Of a stretch of 64,000 bases of DNA, positions 17,794 to 29,041 are shown piece by piece. The DNA comes from Cellulomonas cellasea. Lineage in GTDB: Bacteria; Actinomycetota; Actinomycetes; Actinomycetales; Cellulomonadaceae. The stretch spans positions 1-64,000 of the forward strand of contig NZ_BJLR01000018.1 of NCBI RefSeq assembly GCF_006538745.1. The letters are read 5' to 3'. Position 1 is the stretch's first letter. Each line of letters begins with the position of its first letter. The notes beneath the pieces were generated by a model. That model saw nothing but the letters and a program-made list of their open reading frames with translations, ran no database searches and was not told the origin of the DNA. A program made the position numbers and the translations under genes.

Positions 17794-18353
17794 CGACCGT
17801 GGATCCTGCGGACATGGGTGACGACCTCGAGCGCGTGCTGCTCACGGAGGCCCAGCTCGGTGCGCGCCTCGACGAGCTGGCGGAACAGATCGACGCGGAC
17901 TACGCGGGCAAGGAGCTCCTGGTCGTGGGGGTGCTCAAGGGTGCCGTGATGGTCATGGCGGACCTCGTGCGCCGCCTGCACTCCACGGTGCAGATGGACT
18001 GGATGGCCGTGTCGTCGTACGGCTCGGGGACCAAGTCCTCGGGCGTCGTGCGGATCCTCAAGGACCTCGACACCGACCTGACCGGGCGCCACGTGCTGAT
18101 CGTCGAGGACATCATCGACTCCGGCCTCACGCTGTCGTGGCTGCTCGCGAACCTGCGCAGCCGTGGGCCCGAGAGCGTCGAGATCGCGACGATGCTGCGC
18201 AAGCCCGAGGCCGCCAAGGTCGACGTGGACGTGCGCTACGTCGGGTTCGACATCCCGAACGAGTTCGTCGTGGGCTACGGGCTCGACTACGCCGAGAAGT
18301 ACCGCAACCTGCCGTTCGTCGGCACGCTCGCGCCGCACGTCTACTCGCACTGA
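17790..18353 (+). CDS. hpt: Hypoxanthine phosphoribosyltransferase
   Basis: 187 residues. Purine salvage: hypoxanthine or guanine plus PRPP gives IMP or GMP. The PRPP loop is [13 protein letters not shown], and the C-terminus has [17 protein letters not shown] as in bacterial HPRTs. The ATG at 17790 follows AAGGAG and overlaps the tilS stop by 4 bp, so translation is coupled. ftsH is next; tilS-hpt-ftsH order is conserved across many bacteria. Confidence 0.96.
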   Translation: MTTVDPADMGDDLERVLLTEAQLGARLDELAEQIDADYAGKELLVVGVLKGAVMVMADLVRRLHSTVQMDWMAVSSYGSGTKSSGVVRILKDLDTDLTGRHVLIVEDIIDSGLTLSWLLANLRSRGPESVEIATMLRKPEAAKVDVDVRYVGFDIPNEFVVGYGLDYAEKYRNLPFVGTLAPHVYSH

Positions 18354-18406
18354 GGCGCCCTTCCTGCCCTGGGCGAACAGACACGGCCGATCCCAGGTCC
18401 AGCGTG

Positions 18407-18412
18407 TAACTT
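18407..18412 (+). promoter_or_regulatory. Candidate -10 for ftsH
   Basis: TAACTT in the hpt-ftsH gap would give a leader of about 52 nt. No good -35 is visible. Confidence 0.4.
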
Positions 18413-18437
18413 CGACGCCACCTGCTGCCCTGCAACC

Positions 18438-18470
18438 CGGAGGGATGAGGGGGCACCACCCCCGCTGCCC

Positions 18471-18474
<4 letters not shown>
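18438..18474 (+). promoter_or_regulatory. ftsH leader: distant Shine-Dalgarno, hairpin and 9-codon upstream frame
   Basis: GGAGGG (18439-18444) is 26 nt before the ftsH ATG. Between them GGGGG (18449-18453) pairs with CCCCC (18459-18463); folding would shorten the gap to about 11 nt. An ATG at 18445 opens the frame MRGHHPRCP, whose TGA (18472-18474) overlaps the ftsH start. Either translation is coupled to this peptide or the hairpin sets the spacing. Confidence 0.45.
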
Positions 18475-20516
<2,042 letters not shown>

Positions 20517-20521
20517 CGGCG

Positions 20522-21166
20522 ATGACCGTCGACGAGCACGACGACGCCCTGCGCGAGCTCCTGCCCGCGCCGGTCGCCGCACCGGAGCGTCGGCTGGTGC
20601 CCGAGTACGACGCCGCCCGCGCCGAGGCCGCGATCCGGGAGCTGCTGCTCGCGGTCGGGGAGGACCCCGAGCGCGAGGGCCTGCGCGACACGCCGGCCCG
20701 GGTCGCCCGGGCGTACCGCGAGATCTTCGCGGGCCTGCGCCAGGAGCCCGAGGACGTCCTGACCACGACGTTCGACCTCGGCCACGAGGAGATGATCCTG
20801 GTCAAGGACATCGAGGTGTACTCGACGTGCGAGCACCACCTCGTGCCGTTCCACGGCGTCGCGCACGTCGGGTACATCCCGAGCTCCGAGGGGCGCATCA
20901 CCGGGCTGAGCAAGCTCGCGCGGCTCGTCGAGGTGTTCGCGCGCCGCCCCCAGGTCCAGGAGCGGCTCACGTCGCAGATCGCCGACGCGCTCGTCGAGCA
21001 CCTCGACCCCAAGGGCGTGCTCGTCGTCATCGAGTGCGAGCACCTGTGCATGTCGATGCGCGGGGTCCGCAAGCCCGGCTCGCGGACCGTCACGTCGGCC
21101 GCGCGCGGGCAGATGCGTGACGTCGCCACGCGGGCCGAGGCGATGAGTCTCGTCATCGGACGCTGA
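20522..21166 (+). CDS. folE: GTP cyclohydrolase I
   Basis: 214 residues. It converts GTP to 7,8-dihydroneopterin triphosphate, the first step of folate synthesis. Zinc and catalytic residues are visible in [10 protein letters not shown] and [11 protein letters not shown]. The ATG is 5 bp after the ftsH stop, with no separate ribosome-binding site, so coupling is likely. The N-terminal 25 residues are variable, the rest standard length. Confidence 0.97.
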   Translation: MTVDEHDDALRELLPAPVAAPERRLVPEYDAARAEAAIRELLLAVGEDPEREGLRDTPARVARAYREIFAGLRQEPEDVLTTTFDLGHEEMILVKDIEVYSTCEHHLVPFHGVAHVGYIPSSEGRITGLSKLARLVEVFARRPQVQERLTSQIADALVEHLDPKGVLVVIECEHLCMSMRGVRKPGSRTVTSAARGQMRDVATRAEAMSLVIGR

Positions 21167-21174
21167 CCGGGGCC

Positions 21175-21180
21175 TAGGCT
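21175..21180 (+). promoter_or_regulatory. Leaderless -10 hexamer for folP
   Basis: TAGGCT is 7 nt before the folP GTG, within the 21-bp folE-folP gap. It suggests an internal promoter that separates folP-folBK from ftsH-folE. Confidence 0.55.
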
Positions 21181-21187
21181 CGCCCCC

Positions 21188-22096
21188 GTGAGCACCGGAG
21201 CACGACCAGCACCCCTGCCCGAGCACCTCACGGGCGCGGGTCGCACGCTGGTGATGGGCGTCGTGAACGTGACCCCGGACTCCTTCTCGGACGGCGGCCG
21301 GTGGTTCACACCCGGTGCGGCGGTCGCACACGGGCTCGCGCTGGTCGAGGCCGGCGCGGACGTGCTCGACGTGGGCGGTGAGTCGACGCGGCCGGGCGCC
21401 CGGCGGGTCGCGGTCGAGGACGAGCTCGAGCGCGTCCTCCCGGTCGTCGCCGAGCTGGTGGAGCGCGGGGCCACGGTCAGCGTCGACACCACGCGCGCGG
21501 AGGTCGCCCGTGAGGCCGTCGCGCGGGGCGCCTCGATCGTCAACGACGTCTCGGGCGGCCTGGCCGACGACGCGATGCTCGCCACGGTCGCGCAGACCGG
21601 GGCGGTGTACGTCGCGATGCACTGGCGCGGGCACGCGGACGTCATGGACTCGCGCGACGACTACGACGACGTCGTGGCGGACGTGCGGCGCGAGCTCGCC
21701 CAGCGGGTCGACGCTCTGCGCGCCGCGGGGGTGCGCGACGAGCAGGTCGTGCTGGACCCGGGCCTCGGCTTCGCGAAGCCGGGGGCGAGCAACTGGCCGC
21801 TCCTCGCGCGACTGCCGGAGCTTGTGGCGGACGGCTTCCCGGTGCTCGTCGGCGCCTCCCGCAAACGCTTCCTCGGGCACCTCCTCGCCCGGCCGGACGG
21901 CACGCCCGCCCCGCCCCTCGCGCGCGACGGCGCGACGGCGGCGATCTCGGCGCTCGCGGCGGCCGCGGGAGCCTGGTGCGTCCGGGTGCACGAGGTGGCA
22001 GGCTCGGCGGACGCCGTGCGCGTCGCCGCGGCGTGGCGGGGGGCAGCCGCGGACGGCGGTGGGCGACGGGCTCAGACGACGGGAGGCGAGCGGTGA
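21188..22096 (+). CDS. folP: Dihydropteroate synthase
   Basis: 302 residues. It joins para-aminobenzoate to 6-hydroxymethyl-dihydropterin diphosphate; it is the sulfonamide target. Seen: MGVVNVTPDSFSDGG, DVGGESTRPGA, SVDTTRAEV, DPGLGFAK, and GASRKRFLG. It ends with a variable basic tail. The start is a leaderless-type GTG. Its stop overlaps the folBK GTG by 3 of 4 bases. Confidence 0.97.
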   Translation: MSTGARPAPLPEHLTGAGRTLVMGVVNVTPDSFSDGGRWFTPGAAVAHGLALVEAGADVLDVGGESTRPGARRVAVEDELERVLPVVAELVERGATVSVDTTRAEVAREAVARGASIVNDVSGGLADDAMLATVAQTGAVYVAMHWRGHADVMDSRDDYDDVVADVRRELAQRVDALRAAGVRDEQVVLDPGLGFAKPGASNWPLLARLPELVADGFPVLVGASRKRFLGHLLARPDGTPAPPLARDGATAAISALAAAAGAWCVRVHEVAGSADAVRVAAAWRGAAADGGGRRAQTTGGER

Positions 22097-23712
22097 ACGT
22101 GCACGCGAACGGTGAGGGTGGGCGGTCGGCCCGCGAGCAGGGCGCCTACGCGCTCAGCGCGGCGGTCGCCCACGACGCGTCGGGCCGGCGGCTCGACCGC
22201 ATCCGGGTGCTCGGGATCTCCGCGATCGGCTACCACGGGGTCTTCGAGCACGAGCGCCGGGACGGGCAGGAGTTCGTCGCGGACGTCGTCGTGCACCTCG
22301 ACACCCGGCGGGCCGCGGCCCGCGACGAGCTCGCGCTCACGCTCGACTACGGGACGCTCTCGCAGCACGTCGCCGGGGTGCTCTCGAGCGACCCGGCAGA
22401 CCTCATCGAGACCGTCGCCGAGCGGATCGCCGCGACGGTGCTCGCGTTCCCGCAGGCCGTGGCGGTCGACGTCGCGCTGCACAAGCCGCGCGCCCCGATC
22501 CCGGTGCCGTTCGACGACGTCGTCGTCGAGATCTACCGCGACCGGGACAAGCTCCCCGCAGCCGAGCCGTGGCGCCCCGCGGCCGAGGACGGCCGCGAGC
22601 GGGCCGCGGTCCCGTCCGCCCCGGTGCGCACCGTGACCGCGCAGCTCCCGACGGTGCCCGCCGCGGCCTCGGCGACCGCCGCCGTCCCGTCCGGACCGCG
22701 GGCCGCCGAGCCCGTCCCGGACCCCCACCCGCCGACCCCGCACCCGCCCACGCCGCACCCGCCCGCCCCGCTGCCGCCGGTCCCGACCGGTCCGCACCCT
22801 GGCGCGCCGTCGCCCGCGGACCCGACGGACCCGCTCGGGGGCCGGGCGCCGTTCCCCTACGACGAGGGCCCGTACGTGCCGCTCCCGTACCGGCCCGAGG
22901 TGTCGGCGCCGGAGTCGTACGCGGACGCCGACGAGACCCCCGGCACGCACCACTCCGGGCCCGTGCGCGTGGACGGCGTCGCCCCGGCGCGGCACGGCGA
23001 GGCCGGCCTGCCCCCGGTCCCGGCGCCCGAGCTCGCGGCGCACGTCCGCTCGACCCGGCCCGAGCTGCTCGCCGGACCGGCGGCGCAGGACGACGTGGTC
23101 GACGGCGAGCTCGTGAGCGACGCGCTCGACGAGGCGCCCCGGGGCCCCGTCGACGTGGTGCTCGCGCTCGGCTCGAACCTCGGCGCCGCGCAGGAGACGC
23201 TGCGCGACGCGGTCTACGACCTCGCGGAGGTCCCGGGCATCGAGGTCGTGGACGTCTCGCCGCTCGCGCGCACCGCGCCCGTCGGCGGCCCGGACCAGCC
23301 CGACTTCCTCAACGCCGTCGTCCTCGCCCGGACCACGCTCTCCCCGCGCGACCTGCTGCGCGCGACGCAGGCCGTCGAGCAGATCCACGGCCGGGAGCGG
23401 CACGAGCGCTGGGGTCCCCGGACGCTCGACGTCGACATCGTCGTGTACGGCACGACGCTCGCGGTCACCGACGACCTCGAGCTGCCGCACCCGCGGGCGC
23501 ACGAGCGCGCCTTCGTCCTGCAGCCGTGGGCCCAGGTCGCGCCCGACGCGGTGCTGCCCGGGCTCGGGGGCGGGCCCGTCGCCGCGCTCGCCGCGACCGC
23601 GCCGGACCGCGACGGGATCCGCTGGCTCGCGCTCGACTGGCTCACCGTGCCGGTCCCCGCCGTGCAGCCCGAGCCGGCCGGGGGCGACCCGGGGTCGGGG
23701 CCGCACCCGTGA
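22093..23712 (+). CDS. folBK: Fused dihydroneopterin aldolase / HPPK (FolB-FolK)
   Basis: 539 residues, bifunctional. FolB domain about 35-155: IRVLGISAIGYHGVFEHER, TLDYGTLSQHV, KPRAPIPVPFDDV. HPPK (FolK) domain about 355-515: VVLALGSNLG, GPDQPDFLNAV, GRERHERWGPRTLDVDIV. It turns dihydroneopterin into hydroxymethyl-dihydropterin and then its diphosphate. Between them is a linker near 200 residues, Pro/Ala-rich with HPPTPHPPTP repeats. GTG start behind GGGAGG; 4-bp overlap with folP. Separate genes are usual in actinobacteria. Confidence 0.94.
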   Translation: MNVHANGEGGRSAREQGAYALSAAVAHDASGRRLDRIRVLGISAIGYHGVFEHERRDGQEFVADVVVHLDTRRAAARDELALTLDYGTLSQHVAGVLSSDPADLIETVAERIAATVLAFPQAVAVDVALHKPRAPIPVPFDDVVVEIYRDRDKLPAAEPWRPAAEDGRERAAVPSAPVRTVTAQLPTVPAAASATAAVPSGPRAAEPVPDPHPPTPHPPTPHPPAPLPPVPTGPHPGAPSPADPTDPLGGRAPFPYDEGPYVPLPYRPEVSAPESYADADETPGTHHSGPVRVDGVAPARHGEAGLPPVPAPELAAHVRSTRPELLAGPAAQDDVVDGELVSDALDEAPRGPVDVVLALGSNLGAAQETLRDAVYDLAEVPGIEVVDVSPLARTAPVGGPDQPDFLNAVVLARTTLSPRDLLRATQAVEQIHGRERHERWGPRTLDVDIVVYGTTLAVTDDLELPHPRAHERAFVLQPWAQVAPDAVLPGLGGGPVAALAATAPDRDGIRWLALDWLTVPVPAVQPEPAGGDPGSGPHP

Positions 23713-24212
23713 TGCACCGCACGCGATGGCAGACGCTCGCGCTGTGGGCGGTCGCCACGACCGCCGTGAGCTCGCTGCTGGTCCGGGCGCTCGCGGGCCG
23801 CGGGATCCAGGTGCCCGAGGTCCCGTGGCTCGTCGTCGCCGTGGAGCTCCTCATCGCGGGCGTGGTGCTCTCGATGGGCTGGGCGGTGCGCCAGTTCCTG
23901 CAGGGCAAGCGGCCCGACCTGTCGCCGATCCGGGCGGCGCGGACCGCGGTGCTCGCGAAGGCGTCCTGCTACACGGGCGCCGTGCTCGTCGGCTGGTACG
24001 GCGGCCAGGTCCTCGCGGTGCTCGGCGACCTCGAGATCGAGCCGCAGCGGGCCCGTGCCGCGGCGGCGGGGCTCGCCGTCCTGGGTGCCGTGGTGCTCGC
24101 CGTCGTGGGTCTCGTCGTCGAGTGGTTCTGCCGGGTCCCGCCGCCCGAGGACGGGGCGAAGGACGACCCGTCGCGCCCGCGCGAGCCCGCACCGGACCCC
24201 GCCGCCGGCTGA
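23712..24212 (+). CDS. DUF3180 membrane protein
   Basis: 166 residues with four hydrophobic helices (about 9-25, 34-55, 75-95, 118-140) and a charged Pro-rich tail. It matches the DUF3180 family that follows folK in many actinobacteria; its function is unknown. Its ATG overlaps the folBK stop (TGATG). The consistent position suggests a link with folate genes or with the next membrane genes, but nothing in the sequence shows a reaction. Confidence 0.8.
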   Translation: MHRTRWQTLALWAVATTAVSSLLVRALAGRGIQVPEVPWLVVAVELLIAGVVLSMGWAVRQFLQGKRPDLSPIRAARTAVLAKASCYTGAVLVGWYGGQVLAVLGDLEIEPQRARAAAAGLAVLGAVVLAVVGLVVEWFCRVPPPEDGAKDDPSRPREPAPDPAAG

Positions 24213-24350
24213 CCGTGGCCGGTGCGTCCGGGTCGCGGACCGTCCGCGGGGCGCGTAGCCCTTCGGACGCACCGCCGTGGCCCTGGGTCGGTACAGGCGT
24301 CCACCGCGCGACCGATCCGGCGGCCCCGGCCACGGTGGAAGGATGAGCGC

Positions 24351-24860
24351 ATGACCACTGCACCCGAGCGAGCGGCCGGCGGCCCGTTCGACCCGACCGG
24401 CGTGACCTGGACCCCCGTGTCGAGCCGGCTCGCCGGGGCGCGGCTCACGGCCATGGGGATCACCACGGCGATCGTGCTGCTGGTGCTCGTCCCGATCCCG
24501 CTGCTCACCGGCGCGGCGTGGACGTGGGCGTTCCCCGCCGTCGTCGTCGCGCCGATGCTGTGGGCGGCGGTGCTCGTGCCGCGGCAGGTGCGCGCGCACG
24601 CGTACGCCGAGCGCGCGGACGACCTGCTCGTGCGCAAGGGCATCCTCTTCCGCCAGCTCGTCGTCGTGCCCTACGGGCGCATGCAGTACGTCGACGTGAC
24701 CGCCGGACCGCTCGCGCGGCGGTTCCGGATCGCGTCCGTGCAGCTCCACACCGCGTCGCCGAACACCAACGCGACGATCGATGGCCTGCCGCCCGAGGAG
24801 GCCGCGCGCCTGCGCGACCAGCTCGCGTCGCGCGGCGAGGCGCAGCTGGCGGGGCTGTGA
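24351..24860 (+). CDS. Bacterial PH-domain membrane protein, short (YdbS-like)
   Basis: 169 residues. Two adjacent membrane helices (about 30-50 and 52-72) precede a bPH2 domain: LVRKGILFRQLVVVPYGRM, then GPLARRFRIASVQLHT. It resembles YdbS of Bacillus, whose partner YdbT is the next gene type here. The pair is thought to act at the membrane, in Bacillus in resistance to a neighbour's toxin, but a role is not established. GGAAGG precedes the ATG. It overlaps the next gene by 4 bp. Confidence 0.85.
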   Translation: MTTAPERAAGGPFDPTGVTWTPVSSRLAGARLTAMGITTAIVLLVLVPIPLLTGAAWTWAFPAVVVAPMLWAAVLVPRQVRAHAYAERADDLLVRKGILFRQLVVVPYGRMQYVDVTAGPLARRFRIASVQLHTASPNTNATIDGLPPEEAARLRDQLASRGEAQLAGL

Positions 24861-26506
24861 GCGAGCCCGCCCGGCCCGAGCTCACCGAGCCCGCGCCGCC
24901 CGAGCCGGTGCCCGTCGACGGCGCACGGACGCGGCCCGACGTGGCGACGCCCGTGCCCGCCGAGCCGGTGCCCGTGGGCGCCGCGTCCGCCCGGCCCGAC
25001 CTCACGAAGCCCGTCCCGACCGAGCCGGTGCCGGCACCCGGGGACGCGGCCCTCGACGCCGACCCCGCCGCCGCCGTCGCGCTCCCCGAGCCTGCGGCGG
25101 ACTCGCGCGTCTGGCGCCGCATGCACCCCGTGACCCCGGCGATCAAGGGCTGGCGCGTGCTCGTCGGCGCGATCGCGGTGCTGGGCTACCAGTTCGGCGA
25201 CGACCTCCGGAACGCCGCCGAGCTCGTCGGCGACGGCCGCTGGCGGTTCGTGGTCGGCGGGCTCGTGCTCGTCGCCGCGGTCGGCTTCGTGTACGCGCTG
25301 CTCGCGTGGCGCATGACCCGGTTCGCGGTGACGGACCAGGCCGTGCACCTGCACACCGGCGTGCTGTTCCGCCAGCAGCGCCAGGCGCGGCTCGACCGGC
25401 TCCAGGCGGTCGACGTCGTGCAGCCGCTGCTCGCGCGCATCACGGGCCTCGCCGAGCTCAAGCTTGAGGTGGCCGGCGGCTCCGGCTCCGCCGTCTCGCT
25501 CGCGTTCCTCAAGCAGGACGAGGCCGAGGCGCTGCGCTCGGAGCTGCTCGCGCGCGCCGCGGGCCTGCACGTCGGGGCCGGCGCGCCGCAGGGCGGTCCC
25601 GTGGTCGAGGCGGCGCCGGAGCACCAGGTCTTCGAGGTCCCGATGGCGCGGCTCGTGCAGTCGGTGCTGCGCTCGGGCGTGACCCTCTGGGCCGGCGTGT
25701 TCGTCGTGCCGGTGATCGTGGGCGTGGTCTGGACGCGGGAGCCGGGCGCCGTGTTCATCATGGTGCCCGCGTTCTTCGGGATCGCCGGGGCCATCTGGTC
25801 GGCGATCAACCAGGGCGCGAACTTCCGCGCCGCCATCTCGCCGGACGGCATCCGGCTGCGCCACGGCCTCACGGAGGCGCGCGCGCAGACGGTGCCGCCG
25901 GGCCGCGTCCAGGCGCTCGCGATCACGCAGGGCCCGTTGTGGCGCGGCAAGGACTGGTGGCGCGTGCAGATGAACGTCGCCGGCTACGGGGGAGCGGGCG
26001 AGCAGCAGACGGAGAACGTGCTGCTCCCCGTGGGCACGCGCGACGACGCGGTGCTGGCGCTGTGGCTCGTCCTGCCCGACCTGGGGGTGGCCGACCCGCG
26101 CGCGGTCGTCGAGGCGGGGCTCTCGGGCTCGGCGGCGGACGACGCGTTCGGCTTCCTGACCGTCCCGCGCCGCGCGCGCCTGCTCGACCTGCTCGCGTGG
26201 AACCGGCGCGGGGTGCTCGTGACCGACCGCGCCCTGCTCGTGCGCTCGGGGCGCTTCATCCGGCGGCTCGTCGTCGTCCCGCACGAGCGCACGCAGTCCC
26301 TGCAGCTCGACCAGGGCCCGCTCCAGCGGCGGTTCGGGGTCGCGTCGCTCGTCGTGCACTCGACGCCCGGACCGGTCAGCCCGCGCGTGGACCACCTCGA
26401 CGCCGCGGTCGCGGCGGCGCTGCTCGACGAGCAGGCGGAGCGCGCGCGCACGGCCCGGGCGAACGCGGGGCCGGAGCAGTGGATGCGGCGCGAGGGCACG
26501 GCGTGA
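24857..26506 (+). CDS. Bacterial PH-domain membrane protein, long (YdbT-like)
   Basis: 549 residues. The first 75 or so are a Pro/Glu repeat (EPVPVDGA, EPVPVGAA, EPVPAPGD), unusual for the family. Two membrane-helix pairs follow (about 100-155 and 275-315) and three bPH2 domains: VTDQAVHLHTGVLFRQQRQ, ISPDGIRLRHGLTE, and VTDRALLVRSGRFIRRLVV. Each PH domain repeats the P-x-x-R-x-Q pattern. GTG start overlaps the upstream PH gene by 4 bp, and the stop overlaps the DUF2520 gene by 4 bp, so all are translationally coupled. Confidence 0.88.
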   Translation: MSEPARPELTEPAPPEPVPVDGARTRPDVATPVPAEPVPVGAASARPDLTKPVPTEPVPAPGDAALDADPAAAVALPEPAADSRVWRRMHPVTPAIKGWRVLVGAIAVLGYQFGDDLRNAAELVGDGRWRFVVGGLVLVAAVGFVYALLAWRMTRFAVTDQAVHLHTGVLFRQQRQARLDRLQAVDVVQPLLARITGLAELKLEVAGGSGSAVSLAFLKQDEAEALRSELLARAAGLHVGAGAPQGGPVVEAAPEHQVFEVPMARLVQSVLRSGVTLWAGVFVVPVIVGVVWTREPGAVFIMVPAFFGIAGAIWSAINQGANFRAAISPDGIRLRHGLTEARAQTVPPGRVQALAITQGPLWRGKDWWRVQMNVAGYGGAGEQQTENVLLPVGTRDDAVLALWLVLPDLGVADPRAVVEAGLSGSAADDAFGFLTVPRRARLLDLLAWNRRGVLVTDRALLVRSGRFIRRLVVVPHERTQSLQLDQGPLQRRFGVASLVVHSTPGPVSPRVDHLDAAVAAALLDEQAERARTARANAGPEQWMRREGTA

Positions 26507-27594
26507 GCGGTGAGCGCCGGCCCGGGCGCCTCGGCGTCGGGGTCGTCGGTGCCGGCCGCGTCGGTGCGGTGCTCGGCAGCGCGCTGCGCGCCGCGGGGCA
26601 CCCCGTCGTGGCCGTCAGCGCCATCTCGGCGGAGTCGCGCGAGCGCGCCGAGCAGCTGCTGCCAGGCGTGCCCGTGGTCGACGTCCCCGAGGTCGTGCGG
26701 CGCTCCGAGCTCGTGCTGCTCGCGGTGCCCGACGACGCGCTCGAGGGGCTCGTGACGGGGCTCGCAGACGTCGGCGCGTGGCAGATGGGCCAGATCGTCG
26801 CGCACACGTCCGGGCGGTACGGGGTCGGCGTGCTCGCCGCCGCACGCTCGGCCGGCGTCATCCCGCTCGCGCTGCACCCCGCGATGACGTTCACGGGCAC
26901 GTCGCTGGACCTCGCCCGGCTGGTCGGCTGCACGTTCGCGGTGACCGCGCCGGGCCCGGTGCTGCCGATCGGCCAGGCGCTCGTCGTCGAGGTCGGCGGT
27001 GAGCCCGTCGTCGTCGCCGAGGAGGCCCGCCCGCTCTACCACGCGGCCCTCGCGCACGGCGCGAACCACCTCGTCGTGCTCGTCGCGCAGGCCGCGCAGG
27101 CGCTCGCGGCCGCCGGCGTCGACGACCCCGGCCGCGTGCTCGGGCCCCTGCTGTCCGCCGCGCTCGACGGGTCGCTGCGCGCCGCCTCGGCGGGTGCACC
27201 GGCGTCGCCCGGCGGCGTGGCGAGCGGCGGGCCGGGCGCGATCACCGCGCTCACCGGACCCGTGCGGCGCGGCGACGCGGGCACGGTGCGCGACCACGTC
27301 GAGGTGCTCGGTGCGCTCGGGGCCGGCACGGGCGCGGTCGACGTCCCGCTGAGCTACCGCACGCTCGCCCGGGCGGCGACGTCGCGCGCGCTCGCGGCCG
27401 GCCTGCTCGACGCGGGGGCCGCGCAGACGCTGCTCGACGCGCTGACCGAGCCGCCCCGGGTGGCGGGCATGCCGGAGGACCGCGCAGCGTTGGACGGGGT
27501 GGGACCGCCCGGCGCCGACGGCCCGGGTGACCACGGGGCCGCGCAGGACGCGCCGGACCCCGACGACGACCGCACGCAGGAGGACGACGCATGA
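26503..27594 (+). CDS. Rossmann-fold / DUF2520 oxidoreductase-like protein
   Basis: 363 residues. The N-terminal half is a dinucleotide-binding Rossmann domain ([15 protein letters not shown] near residue 11), followed by LLAVPDDAL and [14 protein letters not shown]. The C-terminal half is the all-helical DUF2520 domain ([17 protein letters not shown]). The overall plan matches ketopantoate and 6-phosphogluconate dehydrogenases. It directly precedes and overlaps panC by 4 bp; no panE or panB lies nearby. A role as a ketopantoate reductase is an attractive inference but unproven. The acidic tail is disordered. Confidence 0.85.
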   Translation: MSGERRPGRLGVGVVGAGRVGAVLGSALRAAGHPVVAVSAISAESRERAEQLLPGVPVVDVPEVVRRSELVLLAVPDDALEGLVTGLADVGAWQMGQIVAHTSGRYGVGVLAAARSAGVIPLALHPAMTFTGTSLDLARLVGCTFAVTAPGPVLPIGQALVVEVGGEPVVVAEEARPLYHAALAHGANHLVVLVAQAAQALAAAGVDDPGRVLGPLLSAALDGSLRAASAGAPASPGGVASGGPGAITALTGPVRRGDAGTVRDHVEVLGALGAGTGAVDVPLSYRTLARAATSRALAAGLLDAGAAQTLLDALTEPPRVAGMPEDRAALDGVGPPGADGPGDHGAAQDAPDPDDDRTQEDDA

Positions 27595-28553
27595 CCGCGC
27601 ACGAGCACCGCAGCGGGCCGGCCCTGGTCCGCACGCGGGCGGAGCTGGCCGCGGCGCTCGCGGCCCAGGACGCCGGGGGCGGCGGCGCCGGCACCGACGC
27701 CGCCGACCTCCCCGCCCGCGCGGTCGTGATGACCATGGGCGCCCTGCACGCCGGGCACCTCGAGCTCGTGCGCGCCGCCCGCGCCGCCGCCCGGCACGTC
27801 GTCGTGACGATCTTCGTCAACCCGCTGCAGTTCGGGGCGGGCGAGGACCTCGACCGCTACCCGCGCGACCTCGACGGCGACCTCGCGCTGCTCGCGGGCG
27901 ACGGGCTGCTGGGCCCGGGCGACGTCGTCTTCGCCCCGACCCCGGACGTCGTCTACCCGGGCGGCGACCCGATGGTGCGCGTCGCGGCCGGGCGGATCGG
28001 CGAGGTGCTCGAGGGGCGCTCGCGCCCGGGCCACCTCGACGGCGTGCTGACCGTCGTGCTCAAGCTCCTGCACCTCACGCGCCCGTCGGTGGCGCTGTTC
28101 GGCGAGAAGGACGCGCAGCAGCTCAGCGCGGTGCGCCGCATGGTCCACGACCTCGACGTGCCCGTCGAGGTCCGCGGCGTGCCCACGGTGCGCGACGTCG
28201 ACGGCCTGGCCCTGTCGTCGCGCAACGCCTACCTGAGCCCCGGAGAGCGCACGCAGGCCCTGTCGCTCTCGCGCGGGCTCGTGGAGGCTCGCGACCTGGC
28301 CGAGGCGGGCAAGGACCCCGGCGACGTCGTGCACGCCGTGCAGGCGGCGCTCGCGCAGGCCGGCGTCGTGGACGTGGACTACGTCGCGCTCGTCGACGCG
28401 GCAGGCTTCGAGGACGTGCGACCCGGGTTCGCCGGCACCGCGGTCCTCGCGGTCGCCGCCCGCGTAGGCTCCACCCGGCTCATCGACAACGTCCGGCTGA
28501 CCCTCGGAGACCCCGAGGGGGCCGGGCCCGACCGACCCGAGGGGACCCGATGA
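27591..28553 (+). CDS. panC: Pantoate--beta-alanine ligase
   Basis: 320 residues. It condenses pantoate and beta-alanine with ATP to pantothenate, the CoA precursor. The HIGH-like motif is [12 protein letters not shown] near 48, with [22 protein letters not shown], and the KMSKS-like [12 protein letters not shown]. It overlaps both neighbours by 4 bp (ATGA) and sits directly before panD, which makes the beta-alanine it uses. Confidence 0.97.
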   Translation: MTAHEHRSGPALVRTRAELAAALAAQDAGGGGAGTDAADLPARAVVMTMGALHAGHLELVRAARAAARHVVVTIFVNPLQFGAGEDLDRYPRDLDGDLALLAGDGLLGPGDVVFAPTPDVVYPGGDPMVRVAAGRIGEVLEGRSRPGHLDGVLTVVLKLLHLTRPSVALFGEKDAQQLSAVRRMVHDLDVPVEVRGVPTVRDVDGLALSSRNAYLSPGERTQALSLSRGLVEARDLAEAGKDPGDVVHAVQAALAQAGVVDVDYVALVDAAGFEDVRPGFAGTAVLAVAARVGSTRLIDNVRLTLGDPEGAGPDRPEGTR

Positions 28554-29041
28554 CCTCGCTCCAGCGACCGATGATGATCGGCAAGATTCACCGTGCGACC
28601 GTGACGCAGGCCGACCTGCACTACGTCGGGTCGATCACGGTGGACGCCGACCTGCTCGCCGCCGCGGACCTGCTCCCCGGGCAGCAGGTGGACGTCGTCG
28701 ACGTGACGAACGGTGCCCGCCTCACGACGTACGCGATCGCGGGCGAGGCCAGCTCGGGCCAGGTGTGCATCAACGGGGCCGCGGCCCACCTCGTGCACCC
28801 CGGCGACGTCGTGATCCTCATCGCGTACGGGATGCTCTCGGACGCCGAGGCGCGCACGTACTCCCCGCACGTCGTGCTCGTCGACGCGGACAACCGCATC
28901 GTCGGGGCGGGCGACGACCCCGGGCAGGTGCCGCCCGAGTGGACCGAGCTGTCGGGGCTCGAGCCGAGCGGGGTGCCGTTCGCGCAGGGCCGCAGCCTCG
29001 TCCAGGGCCCGCACCCGGCGATCCCCGGCGCACCCCGATGA
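28550..29041 (+). CDS. panD: Aspartate 1-decarboxylase proenzyme
   Basis: 163 residues. It makes beta-alanine from aspartate using a pyruvoyl group created by self-cleavage at Gly27-Ser28 (HYVGSITVD). [14 protein letters not shown] is the family signature. The ATG at 28550 overlaps panC; internal ATGs at codons 8 and 9 would give the more common length. It overlaps nadB by 4 bp. The C-terminal 30 residues are variable. Confidence 0.95.
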   Translation: MTSLQRPMMIGKIHRATVTQADLHYVGSITVDADLLAAADLLPGQQVDVVDVTNGARLTTYAIAGEASSGQVCINGAAAHLVHPGDVVILIAYGMLSDAEARTYSPHVVLVDADNRIVGAGDDPGQVPPEWTELSGLEPSGVPFAQGRSLVQGPHPAIPGAPR

